From Rhodospirillales bacterium (GTDB lineage Bacteria > Pseudomonadota > Alphaproteobacteria > Micavibrionales > Micavibrionaceae), in the NCBI GenBank assembly GCA_020638175.1, contig JACKJA010000002.1, forward strand, positions 310,001 through 374,000: 64,000 nt of DNA, in the 5' to 3' direction. The number at the start of each line of letters is the position of its first letter. Position 1 is the stretch's first letter. Shown here one piece after another: positions 17,913 to 27,068 of this stretch. Made by a program: the position numbers and the translations under genes. Below the pieces are notes generated by a model. The model had not been told where the DNA came from. It made no database searches and was given only the letters and a program-made list of their open reading frames with translations.

Positions 17913-19577
17913 TCACAAAATACCCTTCGTGCTCGGAAGCTCCTCACCTTCCTTACGAATAGCCTGCCGAAGCGCCCGGCCAAAAGCTTTAAAGCAACCT
18001 TCGACCATATGGTGCGTATTTTCACCGGTCACACTCATGTGCAAACTGGCCTGCATATTTTCGGCCAGAGACCGAAACACGTGGGCCACCATATCCGTCG
18101 GCAAATCCCCAACCCTGCTTTCAGGAAAACGTCCCTCGAATGTCAGGTAATATCGGCCGCTTAAATCCAGGGCCGCGCTCGCCAGCGCTTCATCCATCGG
18201 CAACGTGAAACCATAGCGCCCGATCCCGGCCTTATCGCCCAATGCCTCTTTAAGCGCCTGCCCCAGGGTAATCGCACAATCCTCAACCGTGTGATGCGGA
18301 TCAATCTCCAGATCGCCGTCACATTCCAGTTGCAACGAAAACCCGCCATGCCGCGCAATTTGCTCCAGCATATGGTCGTAAAAACCAATGCCGGTGGAAA
18401 TGCTTACCGGCCCCGGCTCATCCAGATTAACACGGACAGCAATCGCCGTTTCTTTCGTTTTGCGTGTAATGACCGCGATTCTCTTCCCGCTTTTCAGCGC
18501 CCGCTCACCGCCCTTTAAAACGGTCAGCAGCGCACTCATCTCTTCCCGCGTTCCGATACCGACACGTACACAGTTTTCCAAACCGGGCTGATAAGATTGA
18601 TCGCGGATAATAATTCCGGCCTTTCGGCAGCGCGCCGTCAGCGCCGGCGCATCCGTGCATGCAATCATCACAAAATTGGCATCCGTGGGAAAAACACGGA
18701 TGATGCCCGGAACATCCTGAAGTTCGCTTATAAACCGGTCGCGGGTCTCAAGGGTTTCACGACGTTTCGCAGCCATCCGAGTTTTATTTTTATCGCTCAA
18801 AAGGGTTGTGACCGCCTCGACGACCGGCTGCGGGATCGGGTATACACCCAAGATTTTGCGAACCAGATCAATAATATCGGTCGAAGCAATCGCACAGCCA
18901 CACCGCACGCCAGCAGCGGCATAAGCCTTGGATAACGTCCGTAGGATCACCAGATTCGGAAACGCTTCAAGCGCCTGAATCATACTGTGCTCTTCACCGG
19001 CAAACTCCATGTACGTCTCGTCAACCACGACCAGCGCCTTGCCATCAAGAGCCTTACACAGCGCCTCTATGTCATCCCGCTTCATCAGATTTCCGGTCGG
19101 ATTATTGGGAGAACACCCAAAAATTATTTTTGTATCATCATCAATAGCTTGACCTACCCCCTTAACATCAAGCTGAAAATCGTCTGTCAGGGCCACCGCC
19201 CGGCTTTCGCACCCCTGCACCCGCACCGCCTGCGCGTACATGGCAAAGGTCGGCGGACAAATAACGATGTTATCCTGCCCCGGCACACAAAAGGCCCGCA
19301 CCAGCAAATCAATCGCCTCATCCGCCCCGCGCGTCGCCAGAATATTCCGCGTTGATACATCATAAAGCCGGGCCAGCGCCTCCATCAGAGGAACAGGCTG
19401 CTGATCCGGGTAGCGATTATAGTCTTTAGCACCGATAAAAGGCGCACAAGGCAGCTCGTTGGCATCCAGAAAAATCGTATTCCCATCCCCGCCCTGAAAA
19501 AGGGTCCGCGCAGACTGATACGCTTTCAGCGCCGCTATTTCCGGCCGGGCACGGTTAAGAATTGATGATTTATCCAT
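17913..19577 (-). CDS. hisCB: Histidinol-phosphate aminotransferase fused to imidazoleglycerol-phosphate dehydratase
   Basis: A single 554-residue frame. Residues 1-355 are a PLP aminotransferase (FLDANELP, GCSPNNPTGN, VVDETYMEF, PLP-lysine region TLSKAYAAAG, R in VRVGIGT). Residues 362-554 are a complete IGP dehydratase with both metal motifs (HHTVEDCAI and HHMVEGCFKAF). E. coli HisB instead fuses the dehydratase to a HAD phosphatase, which is absent here. The fusion would combine steps 6 and 7. The start at 19577 overlaps hisD by 8 bases; a longer in-frame start at 19619 lies deeper in hisD and is less likely. No frameshift is visible at the joint. Confidence 0.92.
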   Translation of the reverse strand: MDKSSILNRARPEIAALKAYQSARTLFQGGDGNTIFLDANELPCAPFIGAKDYNRYPDQQPVPLMEALARLYDVSTRNILATRGADEAIDLLVRAFCVPGQDNIVICPPTFAMYAQAVRVQGCESRAVALTDDFQLDVKGVGQAIDDDTKIIFGCSPNNPTGNLMKRDDIEALCKALDGKALVVVDETYMEFAGEEHSMIQALEAFPNLVILRTLSKAYAAAGVRCGCAIASTDIIDLVRKILGVYPIPQPVVEAVTTLLSDKNKTRMAAKRRETLETRDRFISELQDVPGIIRVFPTDANFVMIACTDAPALTARCRKAGIIIRDQSYQPGLENCVRVGIGTREEMSALLTVLKGGERALKSGKRIAVITRKTKETAIAVRVNLDEPGPVSISTGIGFYDHMLEQIARHGGFSLQLECDGDLEIDPHHTVEDCAITLGQALKEALGDKAGIGRYGFTLPMDEALASAALDLSGRYYLTFEGRFPESRVGDLPTDMVAHVFRSLAENMQASLHMSVTGENTHHMVEGCFKAFGRALRQAIRKEGEELPSTKGIL

Positions 19578-20877
19578 AATTGGCCTCCCGCCGTATCCTG
19601 ACGGCACGGGCATGCGCATCCAGCCCCTCTATCTCTGCCAGACGTTCTATTGTATCACCCAGAGATTCCAGACCGTCACGGGTCAGCTCCTGCACACTCA
19701 TCGTTCTCTGGAACGCCTCAACACTTAGACCGCTATAGGCACGGGCATAACCATAAGTCGGCAGTGCGTGGTTCGGCCCACTGGCATAATCACCCGCCGA
19801 TTCGCAAGACCACGGCCCGACAAAGACCGAACCCGCCGTTTGCACCCGGTCCACATATTGCCCGCCATCCTCAAAGCCCAGAATCAAATGCTCCGGCGCA
19901 TAACGATTGGCAATTTCCAACGCCTGATCCATATCGACCGCCACGATCGCCCGTGAATTTTCGAGCGCGGCACTCGCCACCTCTTTTCGCGGAAGCAAAG
20001 CAAGCTGGCGCTCGACTTCCTCTTTAATCGCCTGCGCCTTTTCCTCCGAAAAAGTAATCAGGATAACCTGAGATACCCGGTCATGCTCAGCCTGAGAAAG
20101 CAAATCCGCCGCGGCAAACCTGTCGTTTGTCGCGCGATTAGCGATAATCATGACTTCCGACGGGCCTGCCGGCATATCCAGCGCCGCCCCAGCGGAATCC
20201 CTTGAAACAAACTGTTTTGCTGCTGTGACATAGGCATTGCCGGGCCCAAAAATCTTATCAGCCTTCGGCACAGTGTCTGTTCCATAAGCCATCGCAGCAA
20301 TCGCTTGTGCGCCACCAACCCGGTATATTTTACTGATCCCGCAAAGCTGCGCTGCCACCAGAATATGCGGATTAATAACCCCCGCCGCATTACACGGCGT
20401 ACACATAAAGACATCCGTACACCCGGCAAGCTGCGCCGGAACCCCCACCATCAGGGTTGTCGACACCAGCGGCGCCGAACCCCCCGGAATATAAAGTCCC
20501 ACCCGCGGAATAGGGCGTACAACCCTCTGACATGTGACACCCGGCTGCGTTTCAATTTCATAGGATCGCGCCCCCTGCTGCTCATGATAAGCCCGGATAT
20601 TGTTATATGCGATACGTAGGGCGGATCGCGTATTTTTATCAAGACCTGCTGCTGCAGCCTGCATTTCTTCGTCAGTGACGGCTAACGCCGCCGCCGTCAG
20701 CGACGCTCCGTCGAAACGCCGGGTATATTCGAGCACCGCCGCATCCCCGCGGGCCTGCACATCCCTGACAATCGTCGCCACAGCATCGTCCACACCACCA
20801 CCAGCGCCCAAATCCGGGCGCCGCAAGCAAGCCGCGCGCTCGTCTTCCGACAAATTATTCCAGATTACCGTTTTCAT
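19570..20877 (-). CDS. hisD: Histidinol dehydrogenase
   Basis: A 435-residue enzyme oxidising histidinol to histidine in two NAD-dependent steps. Family motifs are GLYIPGGSAPL, KIFGPGNAYV, DMPAGPSEVMI, LSQAEHD and the zinc/active-site region near SGPNHALPT. The start is taken at MKTVIWNN (20877). A frame extending to 20970 would run into hisG and begins with an atypical sequence. The ribosome-site region before the ATG is an 11-base poly-G tract. Confidence 0.95.
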   Translation of the reverse strand: MKTVIWNNLSEDERAACLRRPDLGAGGGVDDAVATIVRDVQARGDAAVLEYTRRFDGASLTAAALAVTDEEMQAAAAGLDKNTRSALRIAYNNIRAYHEQQGARSYEIETQPGVTCQRVVRPIPRVGLYIPGGSAPLVSTTLMVGVPAQLAGCTDVFMCTPCNAAGVINPHILVAAQLCGISKIYRVGGAQAIAAMAYGTDTVPKADKIFGPGNAYVTAAKQFVSRDSAGAALDMPAGPSEVMIIANRATNDRFAAADLLSQAEHDRVSQVILITFSEEKAQAIKEEVERQLALLPRKEVASAALENSRAIVAVDMDQALEIANRYAPEHLILGFEDGGQYVDRVQTAGSVFVGPWSCESAGDYASGPNHALPTYGYARAYSGLSVEAFQRTMSVQELTRDGLESLGDTIERLAEIEGLDAHARAVRIRREANYG

Positions 20878-20881
20878 CACG

Positions 20882-20892
20882 CCCCCCCCCCC
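20882..20892 (-). repeat. Homopolymer G11 tract between hisG and hisD
   Basis: On the coding strand eleven consecutive G lie in the 14-base hisG-hisD gap, where the hisD ribosome site must sit. Homopolymers of this length are prone to slipped-strand length change, which would alter the spacing to the hisD ATG. They are also prone to sequencing error. Confidence 0.8.
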
Positions 20893-21788
20893 TAATCGAG
20901 CATTTTTTCTATAGGCAGCACCAAAATGGCCGAAGCGCCTTTGTTTTTCAGCTCTTCCATCGTGTTCCAAAACACCGCTTCCTCACAAACGGCATGGACC
21001 ACGACCTTGTCATCACAGCCCTGCAACGGCAAAATCGTAGGGGATTCCGCGCCCGGTAGCGCCTTTGTAATCTCCACCAGTCGCTCCTTCGGCGCGTGAA
21101 GCATAATATATTTGCTGTCCCGCGCCCGCAGCGTTCCCCGCATCCGCTTCAGCAAGCGGTCTAAAAGCACCTGCCGCTCCCCGGTAAGGCTATCATTGCG
21201 AATCAAAACCGACTGGCTGCGCATAATCTCTTCACATTCGCGCAATCCGTTTGCGGTAAGCGTTGTTCCGGTAGACACCAGATCACAGATCACGTCGGCA
21301 ATCTTCATCCGCGGCGCAATTTCAACGGCCCCCTCCATCGAAACCATTTTGGCTTCGATCCCCTGCTTCTTCAAAAAGGCCTTCAATATGCCCTTGTACG
21401 ATGTGGCGATTATCTTTCCCGTTAGCGATGCCGGACCGTCATAAGCAAAATCATGCGGCGCGGCGATGCAAAGACGGCATTTCCCAAAGCCCAGCTCTTC
21501 CGCCACCTCTATATTGGCCAGCTCCCCTGCCGTATCCAGCGCCAGCTCTTCCTCCAGCACATTTTGGCCCACCACGCCAAGCTGACAGACATTCATGCTG
21601 ACAAATTCAGGAATATCGTCGTCACGCACAAACATGACATCCAGTGGAAAGTTCTGCGCCCGGCAAAAAAGCTGATCCTTGCTGCGCACCAGATGAATCC
21701 CGCATTTTTCCAGCAAATCCAATGTCTTATCTGTAAGCCGTCCGGATTTTTGAATCGCGATCTTCAAGCGGATTTCATCGTTACTCAT
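20892..21788 (-). CDS. hisG: ATP phosphoribosyltransferase, long form
   Basis: A 298-residue enzyme for the first committed step (ATP plus PRPP to phosphoribosyl-ATP). The N-terminus (RLKIAIQKSGRL), DVMFVRDDDIPEFV, the PRPP loop region DLVSTGTTL and a C-terminal ACT-like regulatory domain (HAPKERLVEITKALPGAESPT) mark the long, histidine-inhibited HisG. The start at 21788 (MSNDEIR) overlaps the regulator gene by 8 bases. A start at 21830 would add 14 residues inside that gene. Confidence 0.95.
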   Translation of the reverse strand: MSNDEIRLKIAIQKSGRLTDKTLDLLEKCGIHLVRSKDQLFCRAQNFPLDVMFVRDDDIPEFVSMNVCQLGVVGQNVLEEELALDTAGELANIEVAEELGFGKCRLCIAAPHDFAYDGPASLTGKIIATSYKGILKAFLKKQGIEAKMVSMEGAVEIAPRMKIADVICDLVSTGTTLTANGLRECEEIMRSQSVLIRNDSLTGERQVLLDRLLKRMRGTLRARDSKYIMLHAPKERLVEITKALPGAESPTILPLQGCDDKVVVHAVCEEAVFWNTMEELKNKGASAILVLPIEKMLD

Positions 21789-22068
21789 CTTTAATTTGCT
21801 CCAGCATTTTCTGATAGCCGCCATAGCCATCTTTTAAAAATCGGGCCACACGGCTAACCGTTGTCGTGCTGGCCCCCGTCCGGGCGCTGATCTCGCGGTA
21901 GGATAGCTCTCCCGCCGCCAGCAACCGGGCAATCTCCCAGCGTTCGGCTAGTGCCGTCATTTCCTGGGGTGTACACAAATCAGACAGGAAAGCCCGTGCC
22001 TCTGCCGCATCGTTAAGACGCACCAAAGCTTCACACAAGGCTTTTTCCTGCTGACTGCGATCCTGCAC
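21781..22068 (-). CDS. TrpR/YerC-family DNA-binding protein, probable histidine operon regulator
   Basis: A 95-residue helical protein with the TrpR-superfamily fold: FLSDLCTPQEMTALAERWEIARLL and the helix-turn-helix SYREISARTGASTTTVSRVARFL. It is the first gene of the his operon and overlaps hisG by 8 bases. TrpR-family proteins of the YerC type next to his genes have been predicted as histidine-responsive repressors (HisR) in other bacteria. That role here is inferred from position. Confidence 0.8.
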   Translation of the reverse strand: MQDRSQQEKALCEALVRLNDAAEARAFLSDLCTPQEMTALAERWEIARLLAAGELSYREISARTGASTTTVSRVARFLKDGYGGYQKMLEQIKDE

Positions 22069-22097
22069 AACTCACCTCATTCGGTTTTTGTATTACT

Positions 22098-22128
22098 GTA
22101 TTAACACGATGGCACACATGCGAGTCAA
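22098..22128 (-). promoter_or_regulatory. Putative histidine operon promoter and operator
   Basis: On the minus strand TTGACT (22123-22128) is followed after 18 or 19 bases by TTAATA / TAATAC (22098-22104). The sequence GTATTA occurs twice in direct repeat (22090-22095 and 22098-22103), overlapping the -10, which could be the operator for the TrpR-like protein. No histidine-rich leader peptide or attenuator is visible between here and the first gene. Confidence 0.4.
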
Positions 22129-22205
22129 GATTTTTTTCATTATTTCCAAGCCGGGAAGCTGTTATAGTCATCGGGAACAACGATTTAATGCCCGAGGAGT
22201 CACCC

Positions 22206-22457
22206 ATGAAATTCACTGTCGATATTGACTGTACGCCCGAAGAAGCCCGCCAGTTCATTGGCCTGCCAAACATTGCTCCGCTGCAGGATAAAATGATGAA
22301 GGAGCTGGAAGAACGCATGAGTGAAAACATCCGCTCGCTCGACCCCGAAACCTTTATGAAAACGTGGATGCCTGCCACAGTGCAGGGCTGGGGCGATATG
22401 CAAAAAGTGTTCTGGTCACAAATGGGTATGCCCGCAACCGGCACAGATAAAAAATAA
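22206..22457 (+). CDS. DUF6489-type small conserved protein
   Basis: An 83-residue acidic protein beginning MKFTVDIDCTPEEARQFIGL, a pattern I associate with the alphaproteobacterial DUF6489 family. The rest is helical and ends in GWGDMQKVFWSQMG. The start at 22206 has GAGGAG 6 bases upstream and is preferred over an ATG at 22188. Function unknown. Eight bases separate it from the permease gene, so they are probably co-transcribed. Confidence 0.75.
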   Translation: MKFTVDIDCTPEEARQFIGLPNIAPLQDKMMKELEERMSENIRSLDPETFMKTWMPATVQGWGDMQKVFWSQMGMPATGTDKK

Positions 22458-22465
22458 CCCGCACT

Positions 22466-23440
22466 ATGCTGACCTTTTTCACAAAACTGGCTGACCTTGT
22501 CACATATCAGCTTTTCAGGCTTTCTCCGGAAACGCCGGAGGCCGAAGTCCTTCATTTCTTTATCGAAGATACGGCAAAGATATTTTTCCTTCTGGTCACG
22601 CTGGTTTTTATTGTTGGTTTTTTTCGCTCGTGGCTGGCCCCGGATAAAGTCCGGCAATGGCTGGAAAAATGCCCGCGCCTTGTTGCCTATGGGCTGGCGG
22701 TTATTCTGGGGGCATTAACGCCGTTTTGCTCCTGTTCGTCCATTCCTGTTTTTATCGCGTTCCTGAGCGCCAGAATCCCCTTGGGCATCACGATGGCGTT
22801 CCTGATCGCCTCGCCGATGATCAACGAAGTCGCCGCGCTTATGTTCGGGGAAATCATTGGCTGGCACTTCACGTTGGCATACATCGCCACCGGCATGATC
22901 ACCGGGATTATCGGCGGCCTGCTGATTGACAGCCTAAAGCTTGAAAAATGGGTGGAGCCGCTGGGAGCGACAAACCCGCTTCCCGGCAAGAAAGATGGGG
23001 AAACGGGGCTGTCCCTGCGGGAACGGCTGCAATACGCAAAAAAGGAAACCGCCGACATCGTAGGGCGGGTATGGCATTACATCATTATCGGCGTGGGCGT
23101 GGGGGCCATAATTCATGGCTATGTGCCCCAGAACTGGTTTATCGAGCATGCCGGAACGGATAATTTCTGGGCCGTCCCGTTGGCTGTCGTTATGGCGATT
23201 CCGCTTTACGCCAGTGTTACCGGCACCGTCCCCATCGCGGAAGCTTTAATCGATAAGGGACTCCCCGTCGGCACAACACTAGCCTTTATCATGAGCACCG
23301 TTGCCATCTCCCTGCCCGAGTTGATGATTTTACGCCGCGTTCTCAAACCGCAGATGCTGGCGTTCTTCGTTGTTTATTTGGTGATTGCCTTTATACTCAC
23401 GGGCTACGGCTTTAACTTTATGTTCAGGACAGCGCCATGA
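22466..23440 (+). CDS. Permease of the ArsP / DUF318 family
   Basis: A 324-residue inner-membrane protein with about eight helices and the hallmark TPFCSCSSIP at about 84-93, followed by IASPMINEVA. Homologues export organoarsenicals (ArsP) or are linked to copper/zinc efflux, with the cysteine motif binding the thiophilic substrate. Nothing nearby fixes the substrate. Its stop overlaps the mnmE start by 4 bases. Confidence 0.85.
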   Translation: MLTFFTKLADLVTYQLFRLSPETPEAEVLHFFIEDTAKIFFLLVTLVFIVGFFRSWLAPDKVRQWLEKCPRLVAYGLAVILGALTPFCSCSSIPVFIAFLSARIPLGITMAFLIASPMINEVAALMFGEIIGWHFTLAYIATGMITGIIGGLLIDSLKLEKWVEPLGATNPLPGKKDGETGLSLRERLQYAKKETADIVGRVWHYIIIGVGVGAIIHGYVPQNWFIEHAGTDNFWAVPLAVVMAIPLYASVTGTVPIAEALIDKGLPVGTTLAFIMSTVAISLPELMILRRVLKPQMLAFFVVYLVIAFILTGYGFNFMFRTAP

Positions 23441-24789
23441 CAGATACCATTTACGCCTTGGCCAGCGCGCCCGGACGGGCAGGCGTCGCCGTTGTACGTG
23501 TCTCGGGGCACGGCGCGTACACCAGCCTGCAAGCTCTCAGTAACAAAGAACCGCCGCCGCCACGCAGCAGCGCTTTGCGCACCTTGATTAACAATAATAA
23601 CGGCGAAACCATTGATCACGCTCTCATTTTAGCCTTCAAAGGCCCGGCGAGCTTTACCGGCGAGGATGTTGTTGAATACCACCTGCACGGCAGCCGCGCC
23701 GTCATCAATGCGCTGCTGGCGGCTCTGGCCGGGCAGCCAGGTCATCGCCTTGCACAACCGGGCGAATTTACCCGCCGGGGCTTTGAAAACGGTAAAATGG
23801 ACCTGACCGCCGCCGAAGCCGTGGCCGACCTGATTGATGCCGAAACCGAGGAACAAAAAGCCCAAGCCATGGCCCAGATGGAAGGCAGCCTGTCACGGCT
23901 GTACGAGGGCTGGGCGGCAGACCTGACCCACGCGCTCGCCTATATGGAGGCTGATCTCGATTTTGCCGACGAAGATTTGCCGGATGGCATAGCGGCGCAG
24001 GTATTCCCGATTTTGGACAAACTAAATCAGCAGATCACCGCCCACCTTGATGATAACCACCGCGGTGAACGACTGCGCGATGGCATACAAATCGCTGTCA
24101 TTGGCGAACCAAACGCCGGAAAGTCGAGCATTGTCAATGCCTTGGCACGAAGAGATGTTGCGATTGTTTCACCGGAAGCCGGCACCACCCGCGATATTAT
24201 CGAAGTCCACCTGAACCTGAACGGCTATCCGGTTATTCTTGCAGATACGGCGGGCCTGCGCCCGGATCAGATCGGGGAAGAGGGCCAGGAAGGCATCGAA
24301 TCCGAAGGCATCCGCCGCGCTATCCGCCGCGCCCGCGAAGCCGATATCAAATTGCTGGTCTTCAACGGCGCGCGTCTGCCCGATCTCGACATGTACACGC
24401 TGGAAATGGCCGACAAAGACGCCTTGATCGCCATTAACAAAATGGATCTATATAACGGCACCATCCCGACCATTAACGGCCAGAAACCTGTCTCGCTGTC
24501 GATCAAGCAGGGGGAGGGCGTTGAAACGCTCCTGAAAATCATGACCGAGCGAATCGAAGCCATGATGGGCCATCACAACAACGCCGCGCCGGCATTGACC
24601 CGTGTCCGCCACCGGGAAGCGCTGGAAGAATGCCGCGCCGCCCTGATCCGCGCGCTATCGCAAAGCATGCCGGAGCTGATCGCCGAAGATACCCGCCTTG
24701 CCATCCGCGCCCTTGGCCGTATTACCGGCCGGGTCGATGTGGAAGATTTGTTGGATGTGATCTTTCAGGATTTTTGTATTGGGAAGTAA
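23437..24789 (+). CDS. mnmE: tRNA modification GTPase MnmE
   Basis: A 450-residue protein with the N-terminal folate-binding domain (IYALASAPGRAGVAVVRVSG), helical domain, and inserted G domain with G1 GEPNAGKSS (about 225-233), the AGTTRD loop, G3 DTAG and G4 NKMD, ending in the conserved CIGK. With MnmG it installs carboxymethylaminomethyl-type groups on U34 of tRNAs. It stands upstream of mnmG and rsmG as in many origin regions. Its last 68 bases overlap an opposing gene. Confidence 0.97.
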   Translation: MTDTIYALASAPGRAGVAVVRVSGHGAYTSLQALSNKEPPPPRSSALRTLINNNNGETIDHALILAFKGPASFTGEDVVEYHLHGSRAVINALLAALAGQPGHRLAQPGEFTRRGFENGKMDLTAAEAVADLIDAETEEQKAQAMAQMEGSLSRLYEGWAADLTHALAYMEADLDFADEDLPDGIAAQVFPILDKLNQQITAHLDDNHRGERLRDGIQIAVIGEPNAGKSSIVNALARRDVAIVSPEAGTTRDIIEVHLNLNGYPVILADTAGLRPDQIGEEGQEGIESEGIRRAIRRAREADIKLLVFNGARLPDLDMYTLEMADKDALIAINKMDLYNGTIPTINGQKPVSLSIKQGEGVETLLKIMTERIEAMMGHHNNAAPALTRVRHREALEECRAALIRALSQSMPELIAEDTRLAIRALGRITGRVDVEDLLDVIFQDFCIGK

Positions 24790-25183
24790 CGCTTCTTAGG
24801 CTATCGACAAGCTGAGAGAAAATAACGGACACATGGGACGGCGTCCCGAGAATATCGATATTGTTCACATGCTTATTCTCAATAACCGGGCGCAGAATTT
24901 CCATGCACGCCCGTGATAAATTATTTCTCAGGTTTTCATCCGATTCCGGTGTCATTTCCAAAGCGACAATACCGCCAATAACCGTTCTCAAATCTTTTTC
25001 ATTCATGCCTCTGGGAAAGGCAGCAAGCCGAAAAGCATAAAATATCCGGTCATTATAAATTTTCTCAATGACATCCGGCCATAAGTCAAAATCATACCCC
25101 TGTGCCACCCACACAGATTGAGCCTGCCTATCCAGAGAATCCGCAGCGGTCTTATTCTTAAAAATAGATAGTACGTTTTCCAA
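24722..25183 (-). CDS. Unknown 153-residue protein, overlapping the mnmE end
   Basis: Starts at TTG with a purine-rich AGAGGGGGT site upstream. The sequence is protein-like (QGYDFDLWPDVIEKIYNDRI, LRTVIGGIVALEM) but has no domain I know. Its final 22 codons lie antisense to the mnmE C-terminus and may be less constrained. It interrupts the usual mnmE-mnmG spacing in the opposite direction. Confidence 0.5.
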   Translation of the reverse strand: MENVLSIFKNKTAADSLDRQAQSVWVAQGYDFDLWPDVIEKIYNDRIFYAFRLAAFPRGMNEKDLRTVIGGIVALEMTPESDENLRNNLSRACMEILRPVIENKHVNNIDILGTPSHVSVIFSQLVDSLRSVTSQYKNPERSHPTNLPHRPGR

Positions 25184-25268
25184 GGTACCCCCTCTGCCCG
25201 AAAATTATTTGACATATTTATGAACATTTTTCTGGTCTTTGGCAAGGAAAAATTCTATATAAAGCGCC

Positions 25269-27029
25269 ATGAAGAACAATTTTGACGTCATCGTTGTCGG
25301 TGGAGGACATGCAGGGTGCGAGGCCGCCGCGGCATCGGCGCGTATGGGCGCACGTACGGCCCTCATCACGCACAAATTTGACACGATTGGCGCGATGTCC
25401 TGCAATCCGGCGATTGGCGGGCTGGGGAAGGGGCATCTGGTCCGGGAAATCGACGCCCTTGATGGCCTGATGGGCCGGGTGATTGATCGCTCCGGCATAC
25501 AATTTCGCATGCTCAACGCCTCCAAGGGCCCGGCCGTCCGGGGTCCACGTTCCCAGGCCGATCGCAAGCTCTATAAACTGGCGGTGCAGGACATCCTGTC
25601 TTCCCACGAAAACCTGACGATTATCGCCGAAGGTGCCGAAGATTTAATTCTCAACGATAGCAATGAAATCAAAGGCTTGGTCACCGCTTCTGGCAAAGAG
25701 ATTCAAGCGCCTTGCGTCGTTTTAACAACAGGCACCTTCCTGCGCGGCATTATCCACCGCGGCACGGAAACATGGCCCGCTGGCCGCATCGGCGAACAAC
25801 CCGCAGTGGGAATGGGCCAGACACTGGAACGCCTTGGCTTGCCGCTGGGGCGCTTAAAAACCGGAACGCCGGCGCGCCTTGACGGCCGGACCATCGACTG
25901 GGCCGCCATAGACATGCAAAAGGCCGATGACAATCCTGTGCCGTTTTCATTCCTGACCGATAAAATCACCGTGCCCCAGATCGAATGCGGCATCACCTAC
26001 ACCAATGCCGAAGCGCACAAGGCCATCCTTGACAACCTCGACCGGGCACCGATGTATTCCGGCCAGATTGAAAGCCGCGGGCCGCGCTATTGTCCGTCGA
26101 TCGAGGACAAAGTCGTCCGCTTCGCCGACAAAACCCGGCATCAGGTCTTTCTGGAACCCGAAGGACTCGACGATCACACGGTTTATCCGAACGGCATTTC
26201 AACCTCCCTGCCTATTGACGTACAGGACGCCATGATCCACGCAATCGTCGGCCTTGAAAAAGTTGACGTGATGGAGTGGGGATACGCCATCGAATACGAT
26301 TACTGCGATCCGCGCGATCTGAAAGCCTCACTGGAAAACAAGAGAGTAGGGGGTTTATTCCTCGCCGGCCAGATCAACGGCACCACCGGTTACGAAGAAG
26401 CCGGCGCACAAGGCCTGATGGCCGGAATCAACGCCGCCCTGAAATCCGGCGCCCTGGGCAGCAATGATTCACGTGAAACAATTTTCACGCTCGACCGCGC
26501 CGAAGCCTATATCGGCGTTATGATCGACGATCTGATCCATCGCGGCGCACCGGAACCCTACCGCATGTTCACCAGCCGTGCCGAATACCGCCTGCGCCTG
26601 CGCGCTGATAACGCCGACCGCCGCCTGACAGGGAAAGGGCTGGAAATCGGCTGCGTTTGTAACGAGCGCGCCCGGGCATGGACGGAAAAAGAAAAACTTC
26701 TATCGCAAGCTTCTGAAATTAAAGATAAAAACTGGGATGACTTGCGTCCCGATATCCGCGAACAAATGGAGTATGACACCCTGTACGAAGGCTACATGGT
26801 GCGCCACGACCGCGATATCGAAGCCTATCGCAAAGATGAAGCCCTGGCGCTGCCGGCCGACCTTGATTACAGCGCCGTCGGCAGCCTGTCGAACGAAGTC
26901 CGCCAGAAACTGGAGCAGGCCCGCCCGGAAACCCTCGGCGCCGCCGGCCGCATTCCCGGCGTAACCCCGGCCGCCGTCGTGGCCTTGCTGCGTCATGTCC
27001 GGAAGAAAGATAGTAACAAAGCCGCCTGA
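25269..27029 (+). CDS. mnmG: tRNA uridine-5-carboxymethylaminomethyl modification enzyme MnmG
   Basis: A 586-residue FAD protein: dinucleotide fold [15 protein letters not shown] at 6-20, [21 protein letters not shown], the FAD-binding [13 protein letters not shown], and a C-terminal domain that includes [17 protein letters not shown]. It partners MnmE in U34 modification and is slightly shorter than the usual 620 or so residues. A parS-like palindrome at 26465 lies inside the gene and encodes DSRET. Confidence 0.97.
   Translation: MKNNFDVIVVGGGHAGCEAAAASARMGARTALITHKFDTIGAMSCNPAIGGLGKGHLVREIDALDGLMGRVIDRSGIQFRMLNASKGPAVRGPRSQADRKLYKLAVQDILSSHENLTIIAEGAEDLILNDSNEIKGLVTASGKEIQAPCVVLTTGTFLRGIIHRGTETWPAGRIGEQPAVGMGQTLERLGLPLGRLKTGTPARLDGRTIDWAAIDMQKADDNPVPFSFLTDKITVPQIECGITYTNAEAHKAILDNLDRAPMYSGQIESRGPRYCPSIEDKVVRFADKTRHQVFLEPEGLDDHTVYPNGISTSLPIDVQDAMIHAIVGLEKVDVMEWGYAIEYDYCDPRDLKASLENKRVGGLFLAGQINGTTGYEEAGAQGLMAGINAALKSGALGSNDSRETIFTLDRAEAYIGVMIDDLIHRGAPEPYRMFTSRAEYRLRLRADNADRRLTGKGLEIGCVCNERARAWTEKEKLLSQASEIKDKNWDDLRPDIREQMEYDTLYEGYMVRHDRDIEAYRKDEALALPADLDYSAVGSLSNEVRQKLEQARPETLGAAGRIPGVTPAAVVALLRHVRKKDSNKAA
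26465..26480. other. parS-like site 1 (one mismatch, inside mnmG)
   Basis: TGATTCACGTGAAACA matches the parS consensus TGTTTCACGTGAAACA at 15 of 16 bases. It lies about 1.4 kb before parA. Confidence 0.75.
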
Positions 27030-27068
27030 ATCTTTAGGCAAACATCCTTACAAAACAGGCATAGCCCT

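Noticed and set aside
22069..22130. Histidine attenuator leader upstream of the his operon
   Set aside because: No histidine-rich short peptide or terminator/antiterminator pair is visible.
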